Position numbers and translations under genes: made by a program
In this document: piece by piece, positions 53,894-63,187 of the stretch
Layout: each line of letters begins with the position of its first letter
How positions within the stretch are numbered: position 1 is the stretch's first letter
DNA from: JAGVPT01 sp964439265
Lineage (GTDB): Bacteria; Bacteroidota; Ignavibacteria; UBA10030; UBA8401
Reading direction: 5' to 3'
DNA length: 64,000 nucleotides
NCBI GenBank assembly: GCA_964439265.1
Contig: CAYTOA010000018.1
Coordinates: 8,216 to 72,215, forward strand
Notes under the pieces: generated by a model
Seen by the model: only the letters and a program-made list of their open reading frames with translations
Databases searched by the model: none
What the model was told of the DNA's origin: nothing

Positions 53894-56800
53894 TCACTTT
53901 GCGTCGATCGTTTGACGAACCTTCCGCAGAACTTCGTCCTGCAGATACGGTTTCTGAATGAAGCATTTTAGTCCTGCCTTATACATCTCGGATTTTGTTT
54001 CCGGATCGAAAAAGCCGCTTGCGAAAATTATTTTTGCGTCCGGATTAATAGCTCGGATTTTCCTGAAGACTTCGTGCCCGCCAAAGGTAGGAAGCCCGAT
54101 ATCGGAAAGAACGACAGCGATTTGTTTCTGATGGGTCCGGTACATTTCCACTCCCTGCATACCGTCTTCTGCCGTGAGCACCGTGTACCCCTTCGAAACA
54201 AGAATATTTTTTGCAAGCGTGCTCAGGACCTTTTCATCTTCAATCAACAAGACAGTCTCTGTTCCTCCGGCTATTTCCTCAAGGGGCTTCTTCACCATAG
54301 GCACTTCGTTGGGCGTACGCTCGGGTATTGGGAGGTACAGAACAAAGCTTGTTCCTTTTCCAAGCTCGCTCCGGACATCAATGAAGCCGTTGTGATGGGT
54401 AACGATGCCGAAGACCACCGCCAGGCCCAGGCCGGTTCCTTTGCCGCGGGTTTTTGTTGTAAAAAATGGTTCGAAGACTTTCCGGCGTGTTGCCTCATCC
54501 ATGCCCGTTCCCGTATCGGTGACTTCGATCCGGACGTACCGGCGAGCCTTTGCTTCGTGGAATTGCTGGCGAACAGCGCCGCCTTCGATCGTGCTCGTGA
54601 TGATTGAAATTGTACCGTTTTCGAGAATTGCATCGCGCGCATTGACGAGAAGATTCATAAGGACTTGGTGGATCTGGCTGGAATCGGCAACGATCGCGGG
54701 TACATCCGGTTGCAGAGACGTGGTGATGATGATCGTTTTCGGGAAGGTTTGCTGCAGAAGATTGGCGAGTTCCGTGATAATGTTGTTGACCTTGACAGAT
54801 TCTAAGAGAGGTTCCGTCTTCCGCGCGAAGAGCATGAGTTGTTTGACCAGCACTGCCCCGCGCTGCGTTGCTTTTGTAATTGCCTCGACACTTTCAGCGT
54901 ACATGCCGGCATCTTCCCTCAGACGGACAAGGAGAGATGAGTGGCCCAAAATAATGCCGAGAATGTTATTAAAATCGTGGGCGATGCCGCTGGCCAGCGT
55001 GCCGATACTCTCAAGTTTTTGAGCCTGCTGGAGCTGCGATTCTAAACTTTTCCTTTTCTCCTCGTCCCGCTTGCGTTCGGTGACATCGCGGTTGGCGCTA
55101 AGGTATCCGGTGACCTCCCCCTTTTCATTGCGAAGGACTTCAGAAGAAATTTCGACCGGAATTCTAACGCCGTCTTTACGAACCTGAGTCGCTTCACCTC
55201 GCCATCGTCCCGAATCCGAGATCATATGTCTCACCTTCTCGGCTTCGGCCTCAGCCCATTCTGTGCGTACGATGTCCAATCCATTTGCCCCCAGCACTTC
55301 CTCGGCCCTCCAACCGTACAGAGATTCTGCACAAGTGTTCCATGCAGTTATTCGGTACTGCGCATCGGAGGCGATGATCGCATCATTGATGTTCTCGATC
55401 AAAGCCGCATTGTAGCGCAACTTTTCCTCTGCTTTTTTGCGTTCTGTGATATCCGTTGCGACGCCGATAAGGGCCATTGCGTTTCCCTTCTCGTCCGTCA
55501 CGATGCTCGTAGAAAGGGAAATGAGAAATTCGGACCCGTCCTTCCTCCGATTCATAATTTCTCCCTGCCAGCTTCCATGATTTGTTGCGGAAAGTATGTC
55601 AGCGGCAATTTCCGGGGTATTCTCGTGGGATCTCACCATTCCGATGTTCTTACCCAGCAATTCACTTTCAGTGTAGCCGTATGACTTCAGAAAGGCTTCG
55701 TTGACAAAAAGAGTTTTGTTGTCAAGGTCTGTAATGCTGACGTATTCACTGATGCTCTTGATTGCGTGAGCAAGCATTCGATTCTTCGTCTCTGCCGCTT
55801 TGTGAACGGTTATATCCGTAACAATAACAAGCTTTTCATTAAAACCTTGAATTGGAGAATAGGAAATGAGACAATCTGCCCTGGTCCCGTCTTTCCTGAT
55901 TATCTGAAGCTCGCATGTACCGACAGTGCCTTGCAATAGGTTTTTCCAGCGCTCCGATAGTTCTGCGCGGTATTCTTCCGGGATGAACTCCATGAAGTGA
56001 CGTTCCAAGATCTCTTCACATTGATACCCTAGCATCGAAGTGACCCTCGGGTTGCAGAACGAAATCCTCCCGCTGCTCTCCACGGTAAAAATAACGTCCA
56101 TTGAGCTTTCCATGATCGCTTCCAGGAACTCTTTACGCCGCTTGAGTTCCACCGCTATATGTTTGCGTTCAGTAATATCCTGTTCGATGGCGATGAAATT
56201 CGTTATTTCGCCATCCCCGTTCTTCAGCGGTGTGATCGTCAAATCGTCGTCGTACAGAGTGCCGTCTTTCTTTTTATTGATAAGCTCGCCCTTCCACACC
56301 TTGCCCGCAAGAATTGTCTCCCAAATACTTTTGTTGAACACATCGTCTTGTATTCCCGACTTCAGAATCCTGGGATTTTTGCCCAGCACTTCTTTCGAAG
56401 TATACCCCGTCATTGCGGTAAAGGCTTTGTTGACCCAAACGAAATTTCCTTTAACGTCGGTGATAGATATTCCGTTGGCAGTCGATTCAAGGGCTGTGGT
56501 GATCAGAATGCGCGACTCTTCGGACTTTTTGCGTTCGGTGATATCGCGTAAACTTCCGATAATAAATTCCGGGCGTCCTTGATCGTCCAAACGGATATTT
56601 GCAGAGATTGAACATGGCACATGCGATCCATCGCGGTTTATGAGTACCATTTCAAAATCTGTGATGTGCCCCGTTCCCTGCAGTTGCGCCAAGAGTGCTA
56701 TCCGTTCCCCCGGATCGGGATAGAAGTCGTATATCGATTTGCCGAGCAGATCATCGCGCTGATATTGTCCCTTTGACAAGAGATTGATGGAAGGGCTGAC

Positions 56801-58444
56801 TTCAAGGATAGTACCTTCGATGGATGCTTCGTAGTAGACATCTTGAATATTCTCGAACATGCTCCGGTATTTGATCTCACTTTTTCTGAGGTCTTCTTCA
56901 ATTGCTTTGCGTTCGGTGGTGTCGCGGTCGATGCCGATCGTATATGCTTTTCCCCTCCAAATGATCGGTGCACCAACATACTCAACAGTGTTTTCTTTTC
57001 CGTCCGGTCGAAGCCAGGAGAACGATCCTTGAAGGGGTGTTAGCCGATCAATGGACCATACTTCATTCTTTTTTTCAGCATCTACACTCGGCACTTGGAG
57101 AGCTCGCGTGAAGCCGAGCTCCAACAGTTCCTCGCGGCTTCGCCCCGCAATCGCGGCGTACTGTTTGTTGCACTCTACAAGCCTTCTCTTCAAAGGATCG
57201 GCGTTCTCGCTGTAGATGCTGATGCCGTCGAACACATTTTCGAAAACCAGCCGAAATCTTTCTTCGGTTTCACGAATTTCTGCCTCTGCACGCTTGCGCT
57301 CCGTGATATCGCGAATGTTGCACTGGATCACATTCACATGATTCACTTCGTACACGTTACTGACAAACTCCACATCGATGCGCCGTCCATCGCTCGTCTC
57401 CAACGGCATATCTTCATAGCGGACGTACCCCATCTTTTTCAATTCCAGAAAATTTTCCTGGTTGGCAATTTTATCCTTCAAAAACCCAAGTTCCCACACC
57501 CTCTTTCCGATGAATTGGTGGCGGGAATACCCGAGAATCTTCATCAAGAAAGGGTTTACGTCCACAACGCTCCCTGTGTCGGCATCGAGGATCAGGATCC
57601 CGTCTTTTGCTGTTTCAAAGAGACGTCGATAACGAATTTCCGAGGCGAGGAGCGTCTCTTCAGATTTCTTGCGATCGGTGATGTCTTCGGCCATTCCTAT
57701 GATGTCCTGCGCCGCCCCGCTTTCATCGCGCAGAATAGTGACGGAAAGATTCACCCAGACGAGGCTGCGATTCTTATGAACAAACCGCTTCTCCAGCTTA
57801 TAGCTGGATATTTTTCCTTCTATTAAAGCAGCAAACTGATTCAGATCTTTATCGACGTCTTCGGGATAGGTAAAATCGGTAAACTTCATCTTTGAAAGTT
57901 CATCGCTGCTGTAGCCGAGCATTTTCGACAATGGTGCATTTGAAATAATCGGATGCCCTTGCATATCGACCAGGGCTATTCCCAACGGGGATTGATCGAA
58001 GATTGCTCTGAAACGCTTTTCGCTCTCTTGTATTACCCGCGCAGCTTGTTTGCGTTCGGTGATATCCTGGGCAATCAGCAGCGCCGCCGGGTGTCCGTTG
58101 TACTCAAGAGTATGCGATGTTATCTCGACGTCAATTGTGCGCCCGCCTTTCATCGTATGGCGCCACTCACCCGAATGACTCAACTCCGACCTGATCTTTG
58201 CCGTGTCGGTGTGCAGGCGGGTATCGTCATCCGCCGGCCGGATGTCTTTAATCGTCATCTTAAGAAACTCGTTGCGATCGTAACCGTACTTCTCAACGGC
58301 TGCATCGTTCAAGTCGAGGAAGTCAAGGGTCTCCAGGTCGTATATCCACATCGGGATCGGATGCCGTCGGAAAAGGAGACGGAAAATCTCCTCGCCCGAC
58401 GCGTTTCCTAATAGAGTTTTGCCCACAGATTCGGTAGTTCTCAC
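53894..58444 (-). CDS. Nine-PAS hybrid sensor histidine kinase
   Basis: 1516 residues, no membrane helix. Nine PAS(-PAC) units follow each other, each ending in a DITERKxxE-type linker (residues about 20 to 1130), then HisKA with LASGIAHDFNNILG (His1156), ATP-binding domain (GKGTGLGLAVVFGIVTHHNG) and a receiver (Asp1448 in VVLSDIGLPTFGG). I place the start at GTG 58444 because GGAGG stands 6 nt before it; ATG 58459, five codons upstream, has no ribosome site. A motif copy (g) lies 132 nt upstream, so this kinase may belong to the stress regulon. Ligands of the PAS units are not visible. Confidence 0.9.
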   Translation of the reverse strand: MRTTESVGKTLLGNASGEEIFRLLFRRHPIPMWIYDLETLDFLDLNDAAVEKYGYDRNEFLKMTIKDIRPADDDTRLHTDTAKIRSELSHSGEWRHTMKGGRTIDVEITSHTLEYNGHPAALLIAQDITERKQAARVIQESEKRFRAIFDQSPLGIALVDMQGHPIISNAPLSKMLGYSSDELSKMKFTDFTYPEDVDKDLNQFAALIEGKISSYKLEKRFVHKNRSLVWVNLSVTILRDESGAAQDIIGMAEDITDRKKSEETLLASEIRYRRLFETAKDGILILDADTGSVVDVNPFLMKILGYSRHQFIGKRVWELGFLKDKIANQENFLELKKMGYVRYEDMPLETSDGRRIDVEFVSNVYEVNHVNVIQCNIRDITERKRAEAEIRETEERFRLVFENVFDGISIYSENADPLKRRLVECNKQYAAIAGRSREELLELGFTRALQVPSVDAEKKNEVWSIDRLTPLQGSFSWLRPDGKENTVEYVGAPIIWRGKAYTIGIDRDTTERKAIEEDLRKSEIKYRSMFENIQDVYYEASIEGTILEVSPSINLLSKGQYQRDDLLGKSIYDFYPDPGERIALLAQLQGTGHITDFEMVLINRDGSHVPCSISANIRLDDQGRPEFIIGSLRDITERKKSEESRILITTALESTANGISITDVKGNFVWVNKAFTAMTGYTSKEVLGKNPRILKSGIQDDVFNKSIWETILAGKVWKGELINKKKDGTLYDDDLTITPLKNGDGEITNFIAIEQDITERKHIAVELKRRKEFLEAIMESSMDVIFTVESSGRISFCNPRVTSMLGYQCEEILERHFMEFIPEEYRAELSERWKNLLQGTVGTCELQIIRKDGTRADCLISYSPIQGFNEKLVIVTDITVHKAAETKNRMLAHAIKSISEYVSITDLDNKTLFVNEAFLKSYGYTESELLGKNIGMVRSHENTPEIAADILSATNHGSWQGEIMNRRKDGSEFLISLSTSIVTDEKGNAMALIGVATDITERKKAEEKLRYNAALIENINDAIIASDAQYRITAWNTCAESLYGWRAEEVLGANGLDIVRTEWAEAEAEKVRHMISDSGRWRGEATQVRKDGVRIPVEISSEVLRNEKGEVTGYLSANRDVTERKRDEEKRKSLESQLQQAQKLESIGTLASGIAHDFNNILGIILGHSSLLVRLREDAGMYAESVEAITKATQRGAVLVKQLMLFARKTEPLLESVKVNNIITELANLLQQTFPKTIIITTSLQPDVPAIVADSSQIHQVLMNLLVNARDAILENGTISIITSTIEGGAVRQQFHEAKARRYVRIEVTDTGTGMDEATRRKVFEPFFTTKTRGKGTGLGLAVVFGIVTHHNGFIDVRSELGKGTSFVLYLPIPERTPNEVPMVKKPLEEIAGGTETVLLIEDEKVLSTLAKNILVSKGYTVLTAEDGMQGVEMYRTHQKQIAVVLSDIGLPTFGGHEVFRKIRAINPDAKIIFASGFFDPETKSEMYKAGLKCFIQKPYLQDEVLRKVRQTIDAK

Positions 58445-58575
58445 TGCCCGCCTCCGCATATAATCATTCGGAGCTAAATTTCACTCACTGTTATAGGTAT
58501 ATTAACGCTCAGGTCCAGCTCCTTAAACCTCACACTTTAAAACATACAAAAGTGTAGCGATGGCGGCAGAGAAAA

Positions 58576-58610
58576 GGTATCGCCCGAAAGGATGAAAAAG
58601 GAGTTAATTC
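58576..58610 (-). promoter_or_regulatory. Conserved upstream motif, copy g
   Basis: On the minus strand: GAATTAACTCCTTTTTCATC then CTTTCGGGCGATACC. It ends 132 nt before the chosen start of the nine-PAS kinase and points toward it. Apart from this site and MITE copy C the gap 58445-59282 holds no feature I can support. Confidence 0.65.
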
Positions 58611-58871
58611 TTTTACCTAGGAGGGTTAGTTGCAGTGATAGGTTACAGACGCAGTGAGATATGTCGGAAGTCGCCTGCACGGTCGGCAGATCATTTGTGG
58701 AACGGCGAACCGGCGATAAAAGACTCCATTCACACTGAAAGCAGCAATAATGTCTCCTGAAATTGGAAACGGAAGGTAGATGCAATGGCCGACTCGAGGG
58801 GGCACTTCAGGACGATGACAATATTCACAACGAAGGACGAGCGGCGACTGCCATCGCCGCTATTGAATTTC

Positions 58872-59238
58872 TAGAAACTATCTTAAGAATGCTTGACCAT
58901 GTTCTTCTGAAGGAGCACTGACAGATCATTGTCATTCTGAACCCTCGACGAGTCGTCTATCTACGATTCTACGAATCGTAGATTCGTTGAACGACCCTAC
59001 GGGTCATAGACCCAGAGGGAGTCGTCGACCGTCGTTTTTCAGACGGGGTGAGTGCCGAAGGCATCCCCAAAGGGATCGCTTCGCGACCTTCGGGAGAATC
59101 CATGTTAATGATCCACCTTGACTTCCCAAGGGTTTCATGTCATGGATGCTTCGTGGAGTCTACCCCGCTGAAAAGCGGGGCTCAGCATGACATTTACGGC
59201 TGCTTTACGCATGGAAACCATTTTTGAGATGGCTTCTA
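58872..59238 (-). mobile_element. MITE-like element, copy C (367 bp, inverted relative to A and B)
   Basis: Ends TAGAAACTATCTTAAGAATG and, on the other strand, TAGAAGCCATCTCAAAAATG. Read on the minus strand it follows copy A block by block (TGTCATGCTGAGC, CATCCATGACATG, TCTGAAAAACGACGGTCGAC, GGTTCAGAATGACAATGATC). It carries extra nested palindromes, for example CTACGATTC / GAATCGTAG near 58962-58985, CGACCCTACGGGTC, and CCCCGCTGAAAAGCGGGG near 59163-59180. It lies between the nine-PAS kinase start region and the 3' end of the radical SAM gene. Confidence 0.7.
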
Positions 59239-59282
59239 ATCAAGCGGCGATGGCAGATCTTTTTACAGAAATTTGAACTTTT

Positions 59283-60758
59283 CTAGAAGCTCGTTGATAT
59301 TTTTCTGAAATGGAACCCGTAAATTGTATACAATATTGCCAACGAAAAAAGCTGCGGTTTACGGAAAAGCGTCCACAAAAATAATTTCCAATAATACATC
59401 CGTTCCTTGCCGACAACTCCCAATTTGAACATCGACTTAACCAGCGCACCAATGTAATTCGAATTAAGATGAAAGATCCTCTTCCTTGGCTTAAAATCCT
59501 TCAGGAAGCGGGTTGCACGTCTGTAAAAATATTTGGGTGAATAGATGGTATTTAACATTGCTTTATAGCCGTCAAGGAGATCGTCCGGATTCATCTGCGG
59601 AACGAAATTCATGGAAAAATCGGTATTGTTTCCGGTGAAATCGCTTAACAATCTCCCCTCGCTCAGAAGCCTTTTATGGAGCTTCGTTCCTCTGGGAGCG
59701 TTCAATAAACCAACCATAGCCGTAACGATCCCGCTCTCCTGGATGAAGTTTGTCAGCGTCTCAAAAATTGTCTGTGGATCGTTGTCAAACCCGACAATGA
59801 ACCCTCCCTGAACTTCCAGGCTTGCCTGCTGGATCTTCTTCACACTCGCTATAAGGTCACGATTTCTATTCTGAACCTTATTACATTCGATCAGGCTCTC
59901 TTCATTCGGAGATTCGATGCCGATGAATACAGCGTCGAATCCTGCGTTCACCATAAGGTCCATTAATGCCGCATCATCGGAAAGATTGATCGATACTTCC
60001 GTATTAAAATAAAATGGAGAATTACTCTTCTCATTCCATTTGATGATCGCAGGGAGAATGTCTTTCTTCAATTTATTTTTGTTCCCGATGAAATTGTCAT
60101 CAACAAAGAAAACCGGACCTTTCCAGCCGGCAGCGTCTAATGCATCCAATTCTGCTATCACTTGCGTTCGCGTTTTGGTTCGTGGTATTCTTCCATAGAG
60201 AACTGTAATATCGCAGAAGTCGCAGTCAAAGGGACAGCCGCGCGAATACTGAACGTTCATCGAAGAATAGTCAGTCATCGTAATAAGATCCCAGAGGGGG
60301 AGGGGAGTGGTCGTAATATCCGCCCAATCGTCCGAAGTGTAGAGATGCTTCGCCGTTCCCTTGCTCAGGTCGGTCAAAAATTGAGGGAGAGTGATCTCGG
60401 CTTCATCGAGCACGAGATGATCGATGTGTTTGTAATATTCGGAGCTGCTGGTAAACAGCGGTCCGCCGGCCACGATCTTGGCATTCAATCTCTTGCATCG
60501 GTCGATGACCTGGTTTGCCGATTCGGTCTGCACTGACATGGCGCTGATGAACACGTAATCCGCCCAAAGGATTTCCTCGTCCGTAATTTCCCTGATGTTC
60601 GTATCCACCAATTTTTTGTTCCATTCGCGGGGCAGCAATGCTGCTACGGTTAATAAACCCAGGGGAGGGAAGCTTGCCTTCTTTGATACAAATTTCAACG
60701 CATGCTTGAAGCTCCAAAATGTATCGGGGTACTTCGGATATACCATTAAGATGTTCAT
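59283..60758 (-). CDS. B12-binding-domain radical SAM enzyme (DUF4070/HpnP-like type)
   Basis: 491 residues: N-terminal cobalamin-binding-type Rossmann domain (MNILMVYPKYPDTFWSFKHA, PPLGLLTVAALLP, VAGGPLF, LDEAEITLPQFL), then a radical SAM core with CxxxCxxC at Cys175, Cys179, Cys182 (RGCPFDCDFCDITVLYGR) and the downstream strands VFFVDDNFIGNK, FIGIESPNEESL, GGFIVGFDNDPQ, and a C-terminal helical part of the DUF4070 kind. Relatives include hopanoid C-2 methylase, but the group is wide and no hopanoid gene is near, so the substrate is open. It is probably a methyltransferase on a lipid or unreactive carbon. It stands alone. Confidence 0.85.
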   Translation of the reverse strand: MNILMVYPKYPDTFWSFKHALKFVSKKASFPPLGLLTVAALLPREWNKKLVDTNIREITDEEILWADYVFISAMSVQTESANQVIDRCKRLNAKIVAGGPLFTSSSEYYKHIDHLVLDEAEITLPQFLTDLSKGTAKHLYTSDDWADITTTPLPLWDLITMTDYSSMNVQYSRGCPFDCDFCDITVLYGRIPRTKTRTQVIAELDALDAAGWKGPVFFVDDNFIGNKNKLKKDILPAIIKWNEKSNSPFYFNTEVSINLSDDAALMDLMVNAGFDAVFIGIESPNEESLIECNKVQNRNRDLIASVKKIQQASLEVQGGFIVGFDNDPQTIFETLTNFIQESGIVTAMVGLLNAPRGTKLHKRLLSEGRLLSDFTGNNTDFSMNFVPQMNPDDLLDGYKAMLNTIYSPKYFYRRATRFLKDFKPRKRIFHLNSNYIGALVKSMFKLGVVGKERMYYWKLFLWTLFRKPQLFSLAILYTIYGFHFRKISTSF

Positions 60759-60838
60759 GGAGGAGACCTCGCGGATGTTTTTAAGAGTCAGTTTTGCAGG
60801 GTGGATATGGTGTCATTCAAAATGCGCAGGCATCGTCC

Positions 60839-61660
60839 TCATGTTTTGAGAAAAAGGAGCAAGTCGGCGTTGAATTTATCTCTGTGGGTCCAGGGCAAGC
60901 CGTGGGGTGCGCCTGGATAAACCGTCAGTGTCGCATTCTTCACGAGTTTAGAAGAGGCGTGAGCCGAGGCGCCGATCGGCACGATCTGGTCATCGTCGCC
61001 GTGGATGATAAGCGTAGGCATATTGAACATTTTCAAATCGTCGGTGAAGTCCGTCTCGGAAAATGCTTTGATGCAGTCGAGTTCGTTCTTGAGGCCTCCC
61101 TGCATTGCCTGAAACCAAAACGCGTCCCGGAGGCCCTGGCTGATCTTTGCCCCCGGTCTGTTGGCGCCGAAGAACGGAGTCGTCAGGTCCTGAAAGAACT
61201 GCGAACGATCGGCATTGACGCCTTCGCGGATGCCGTTGAACACTTCGATCGGAAGACCGCCGGGGTTGGCATTCGTCTTGAGCATCAGCGGCGTCACAGA
61301 ACCGACAAGCACCGTTTTGAGAACGCGCTTCGTGCCGTGTTGACCGATGTAACGGGCGACCTCTCCGCCGCCGGTCGAATGCCCGATGAGTGTGATCCCG
61401 TTCAGGTCAAGGGATTCAATGAGCTGCGACAAATCATCGGCGTACGTGTCCATGTCGTTGCCGTTCCATGGCTGGCTCGATCGTCCGTGGCCGCGGCGAT
61501 CATGGGCGATGCAACGATAGCCGTTGGACGCCAGGCAGACCATCTGGCTTTCCCATGCATCGGCGTTGAGAGGCCAGCCATGACTGAAGACGACAGGTTT
61601 TCCCGATCCCCAGTCCTTGTAATAAATTTCCGTGCCGTCTTTGGTTATGATGCTGTTCAT
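60839..61660 (-). CDS. Alpha/beta hydrolase, cofactor-free haloperoxidase/esterase type
   Basis: 273 residues from ATG 61660 (MNSIITKDGTEIYYKDWGSG). Oxyanion region FSHGWPLNADAW, AHDRRGHGRSSQPWNG, nucleophile Ser95 in LIGHSTGGGEVARY, acid Asp224 in IIHGDDDQIVP, His253 in YPGAPHGLPWTH. This is the non-heme chloroperoxidase/arylesterase branch of the fold. The frame is open upstream to 61765 but that part has no family character. It probably hydrolyses small esters; peroxidase activity is known for relatives only in vitro. It is 120 nt downstream of the small minus-strand gene and may share its transcript. Confidence 0.9.
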   Translation of the reverse strand: MNSIITKDGTEIYYKDWGSGKPVVFSHGWPLNADAWESQMVCLASNGYRCIAHDRRGHGRSSQPWNGNDMDTYADDLSQLIESLDLNGITLIGHSTGGGEVARYIGQHGTKRVLKTVLVGSVTPLMLKTNANPGGLPIEVFNGIREGVNADRSQFFQDLTTPFFGANRPGAKISQGLRDAFWFQAMQGGLKNELDCIKAFSETDFTDDLKMFNMPTLIIHGDDDQIVPIGASAHASSKLVKNATLTVYPGAPHGLPWTHRDKFNADLLLFLKT

Positions 61661-61780
61661 GGTAAGATTTCTTTCGTTGTGAGGGAACGGTTCATGATCG
61701 TCGTAGTCTAGGCCCCACTGGAGTGAGACATCCCTGACGCTGAATCCTGCGGTAGTGGGGTTCAACGACGATCACACGAT

Positions 61781-62002
61781 TTATATTGAATCTGGTGGAG
61801 GCGGAGTTTCCGGAATCTGAAGGTTCATCCGCTGAAGGCTGTTTTCACTGACCGTGGAGCCGTATGATGGATGACCCGACGCCGTAATATTATAAAGCGC
61901 GACTGAATCTCCTGATTTCGTCTTTTGCCACCCGACGAATTCCGCATCTGAACCCGAATCGGACTGATTCGTGCTTGTGGAGTTCTGCTCTTCCGTTTGC
62001 AT
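61781..62002 (-). CDS. Small protein of unknown function (GWQKTxSG..ALYNI type)
   Basis: 73 residues from ATG 62002, with GAAGGGAG placed ideally upstream; a longer reading from ATG 62047 is possible. After a Ser/Asn/Asp-rich N-terminus comes AEFVGWQKTKSGDSVALYNI, then HPSYGSTVSENSLQRMNLQI and a Pro-rich end. I recall similar small uncharacterised proteins in Bacteroidota. There is no signal or membrane segment. A motif copy (h) lies 199 nt upstream, in the same direction. Confidence 0.65.
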   Translation of the reverse strand: MQTEEQNSTSTNQSDSGSDAEFVGWQKTKSGDSVALYNITASGHPSYGSTVSENSLQRMNLQIPETPPPPDSI

Positions 62003-62200
62003 TGAATAATCTCCCTTCAATGTTTGCATGAGTTCTTGAGCATGCAAGTTTTCTATCCTGCGCTCATATGGATGGGTGTGAACGCCGCCTGTGGCTCCCC
62101 TCTGCTCGGGAGGATCGTGGTAGAGAATTGCCTCTCGTTAGCCGAAGAATCACCCATCTCTGAATCTTAATAATGATGTTACCATAGAAGTTGGAAATGG

Positions 62201-62235
62201 GGAATAGTCCAAAAGGATGAAAAAGGGATTAATCC
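62201..62235 (-). promoter_or_regulatory. Conserved upstream motif, copy h
   Basis: On the minus strand: GGATTAATCCCTTTTTCATC then CTTTTGGACTATTCC. It precedes the small gene starting at 62002 by 199 nt (154 nt if ATG 62047 is used). Its first ten bases form the palindrome GGATTAATCC. The gap 62048-62503 also contains the promoter at 62375 and no gene. Confidence 0.65.
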
Positions 62236-62374
62236 TTTTATAATGAGGATTCGAGGTAATTATCGGTCCGTGCCGAACCGCTGCGTATCGGCTGCTTTGG
62301 ATAATTGACCCGCCGGAAGGGAGGCGCAACTCTCCTCTGAATCAAAATAGCCAACTACCGACTTTTGTTTTGGT

Positions 62375-62403
62375 TTGACAAATCCCATTCGCGGTAGTAT
62401 ATT
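62375..62403 (+). promoter_or_regulatory. Consensus sigma70-type promoter
   Basis: TTGACA at 62375-62380, a spacer of exactly 17 bp, and TATATT at 62398-62403. Transcription would start near 62410 and leave a leader of about 95 nt before the NarL-type regulator gene. It is the only match of this quality I noticed in the window, and many Bacteroidota promoters do not have this form. Confidence 0.6.
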
Positions 62404-62503
62404 TATAGCATATTCTGGCGGGGATTAAAGCACATGGTTGATGACGCTGGCAGGAGTTTTTTGTTTAGGCGCGACCGCACAGATAGCATGAATTGGAGTG
62501 CCT

Positions 62504-63187
62504 ATGCCGAAAATCCGAATATTGCTTATAGAGGATAACCGCATCCTTCGGGATGGAATCACTGCCCTTATTGATGGTCAGAAAGATTTCTCGGTCACGG
62601 CTGTGTCCGACGGCGGGGAGGTTGTCGCTGCGGGGGCGCGCAAGGTGAAACCGCATGTCGTGCTGTTGGATCTCGGCTTGGGGAATCAAGACAGCTTGAA
62701 AATTGTCGAGGATTTAAAGAAGGACTTTCCCGGGACCAAAATAATCGGGATGGGTCTTGCTCCCGCCCAGTCGGACATCATGGAATGTGTTCAGGCTGGG
62801 GCGGACGGCTTTATCCTGAAGGATGCTAAAATAGAAGATGTGATCTACACGATTCGAGCGGTAGCCTCTGGAAAAACAGTGCTCCCCACCCCGATGACCG
62901 GGTCGCTCTTCTTTCAGGTCACTGAATACGCTCTCTTAAAAGGGAAAAGAAATCTCAGACGGTTCATCCGGATGACGGAACGGGAGAAGGAAATTATTGC
63001 ATTGATCGTTGATGGAATGAGCAACAAGCAAATTGCCAGCAGACTCAATATCTCGGTGTTCACGATCAAGAGTCATATTCATAACATACTGGAAAAACTG
63101 GCATTACACAGCCGTCTTCAGATCGCAAATTATTCACGCGACGAGGAAACATCCAATCCCCGCACCCATCGACCTTCCCAAAAGTAA
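62504..63187 (+). CDS. NarL/LuxR-family response regulator
   Basis: 227 residues from ATG 62504 (GGAG 5 nt upstream). Receiver domain with acidic pocket LLIEDNRILRDG and phosphorylation Asp56 in VVLLDLGLGNQDS, Lys in FILKDAKIED; C-terminal LuxR helix-turn-helix at about 165-215 (TEREKEIIALIVDGMSNKQI, ASRLNISVFTIKSHIHNILE, KLALHSRLQIANY). It is a DNA-binding regulator without an adjacent kinase; the soluble kinases of this window are candidates. Its good promoter suggests steady expression. It is a possible, untested binder of the repeated motif. Confidence 0.92.
   Translation: MPKIRILLIEDNRILRDGITALIDGQKDFSVTAVSDGGEVVAAGARKVKPHVVLLDLGLGNQDSLKIVEDLKKDFPGTKIIGMGLAPAQSDIMECVQAGADGFILKDAKIEDVIYTIRAVASGKTVLPTPMTGSLFFQVTEYALLKGKRNLRRFIRMTEREKEIIALIVDGMSNKQIASRLNISVFTIKSHIHNILEKLALHSRLQIANYSRDEETSNPRTHRPSQK

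Noticed and set aside
58537..58785. Minus-strand frame of 82 codons upstream of the nine-PAS kinase
   Set aside because: It would run through the conserved regulatory motif and shows no protein character.
59283..60758. Naming the radical SAM protein hopanoid C-2 methylase (HpnP)
   Set aside because: The architecture agrees, but the family is broad and no hopanoid biosynthesis gene lies nearby, so only a family-level call is given.
60794..61711. Open frame of 305 codons on the plus strand opposite the alpha/beta hydrolase
   Set aside because: It is the antisense of a clear enzyme gene, has no recognisable domain and no ribosome site.
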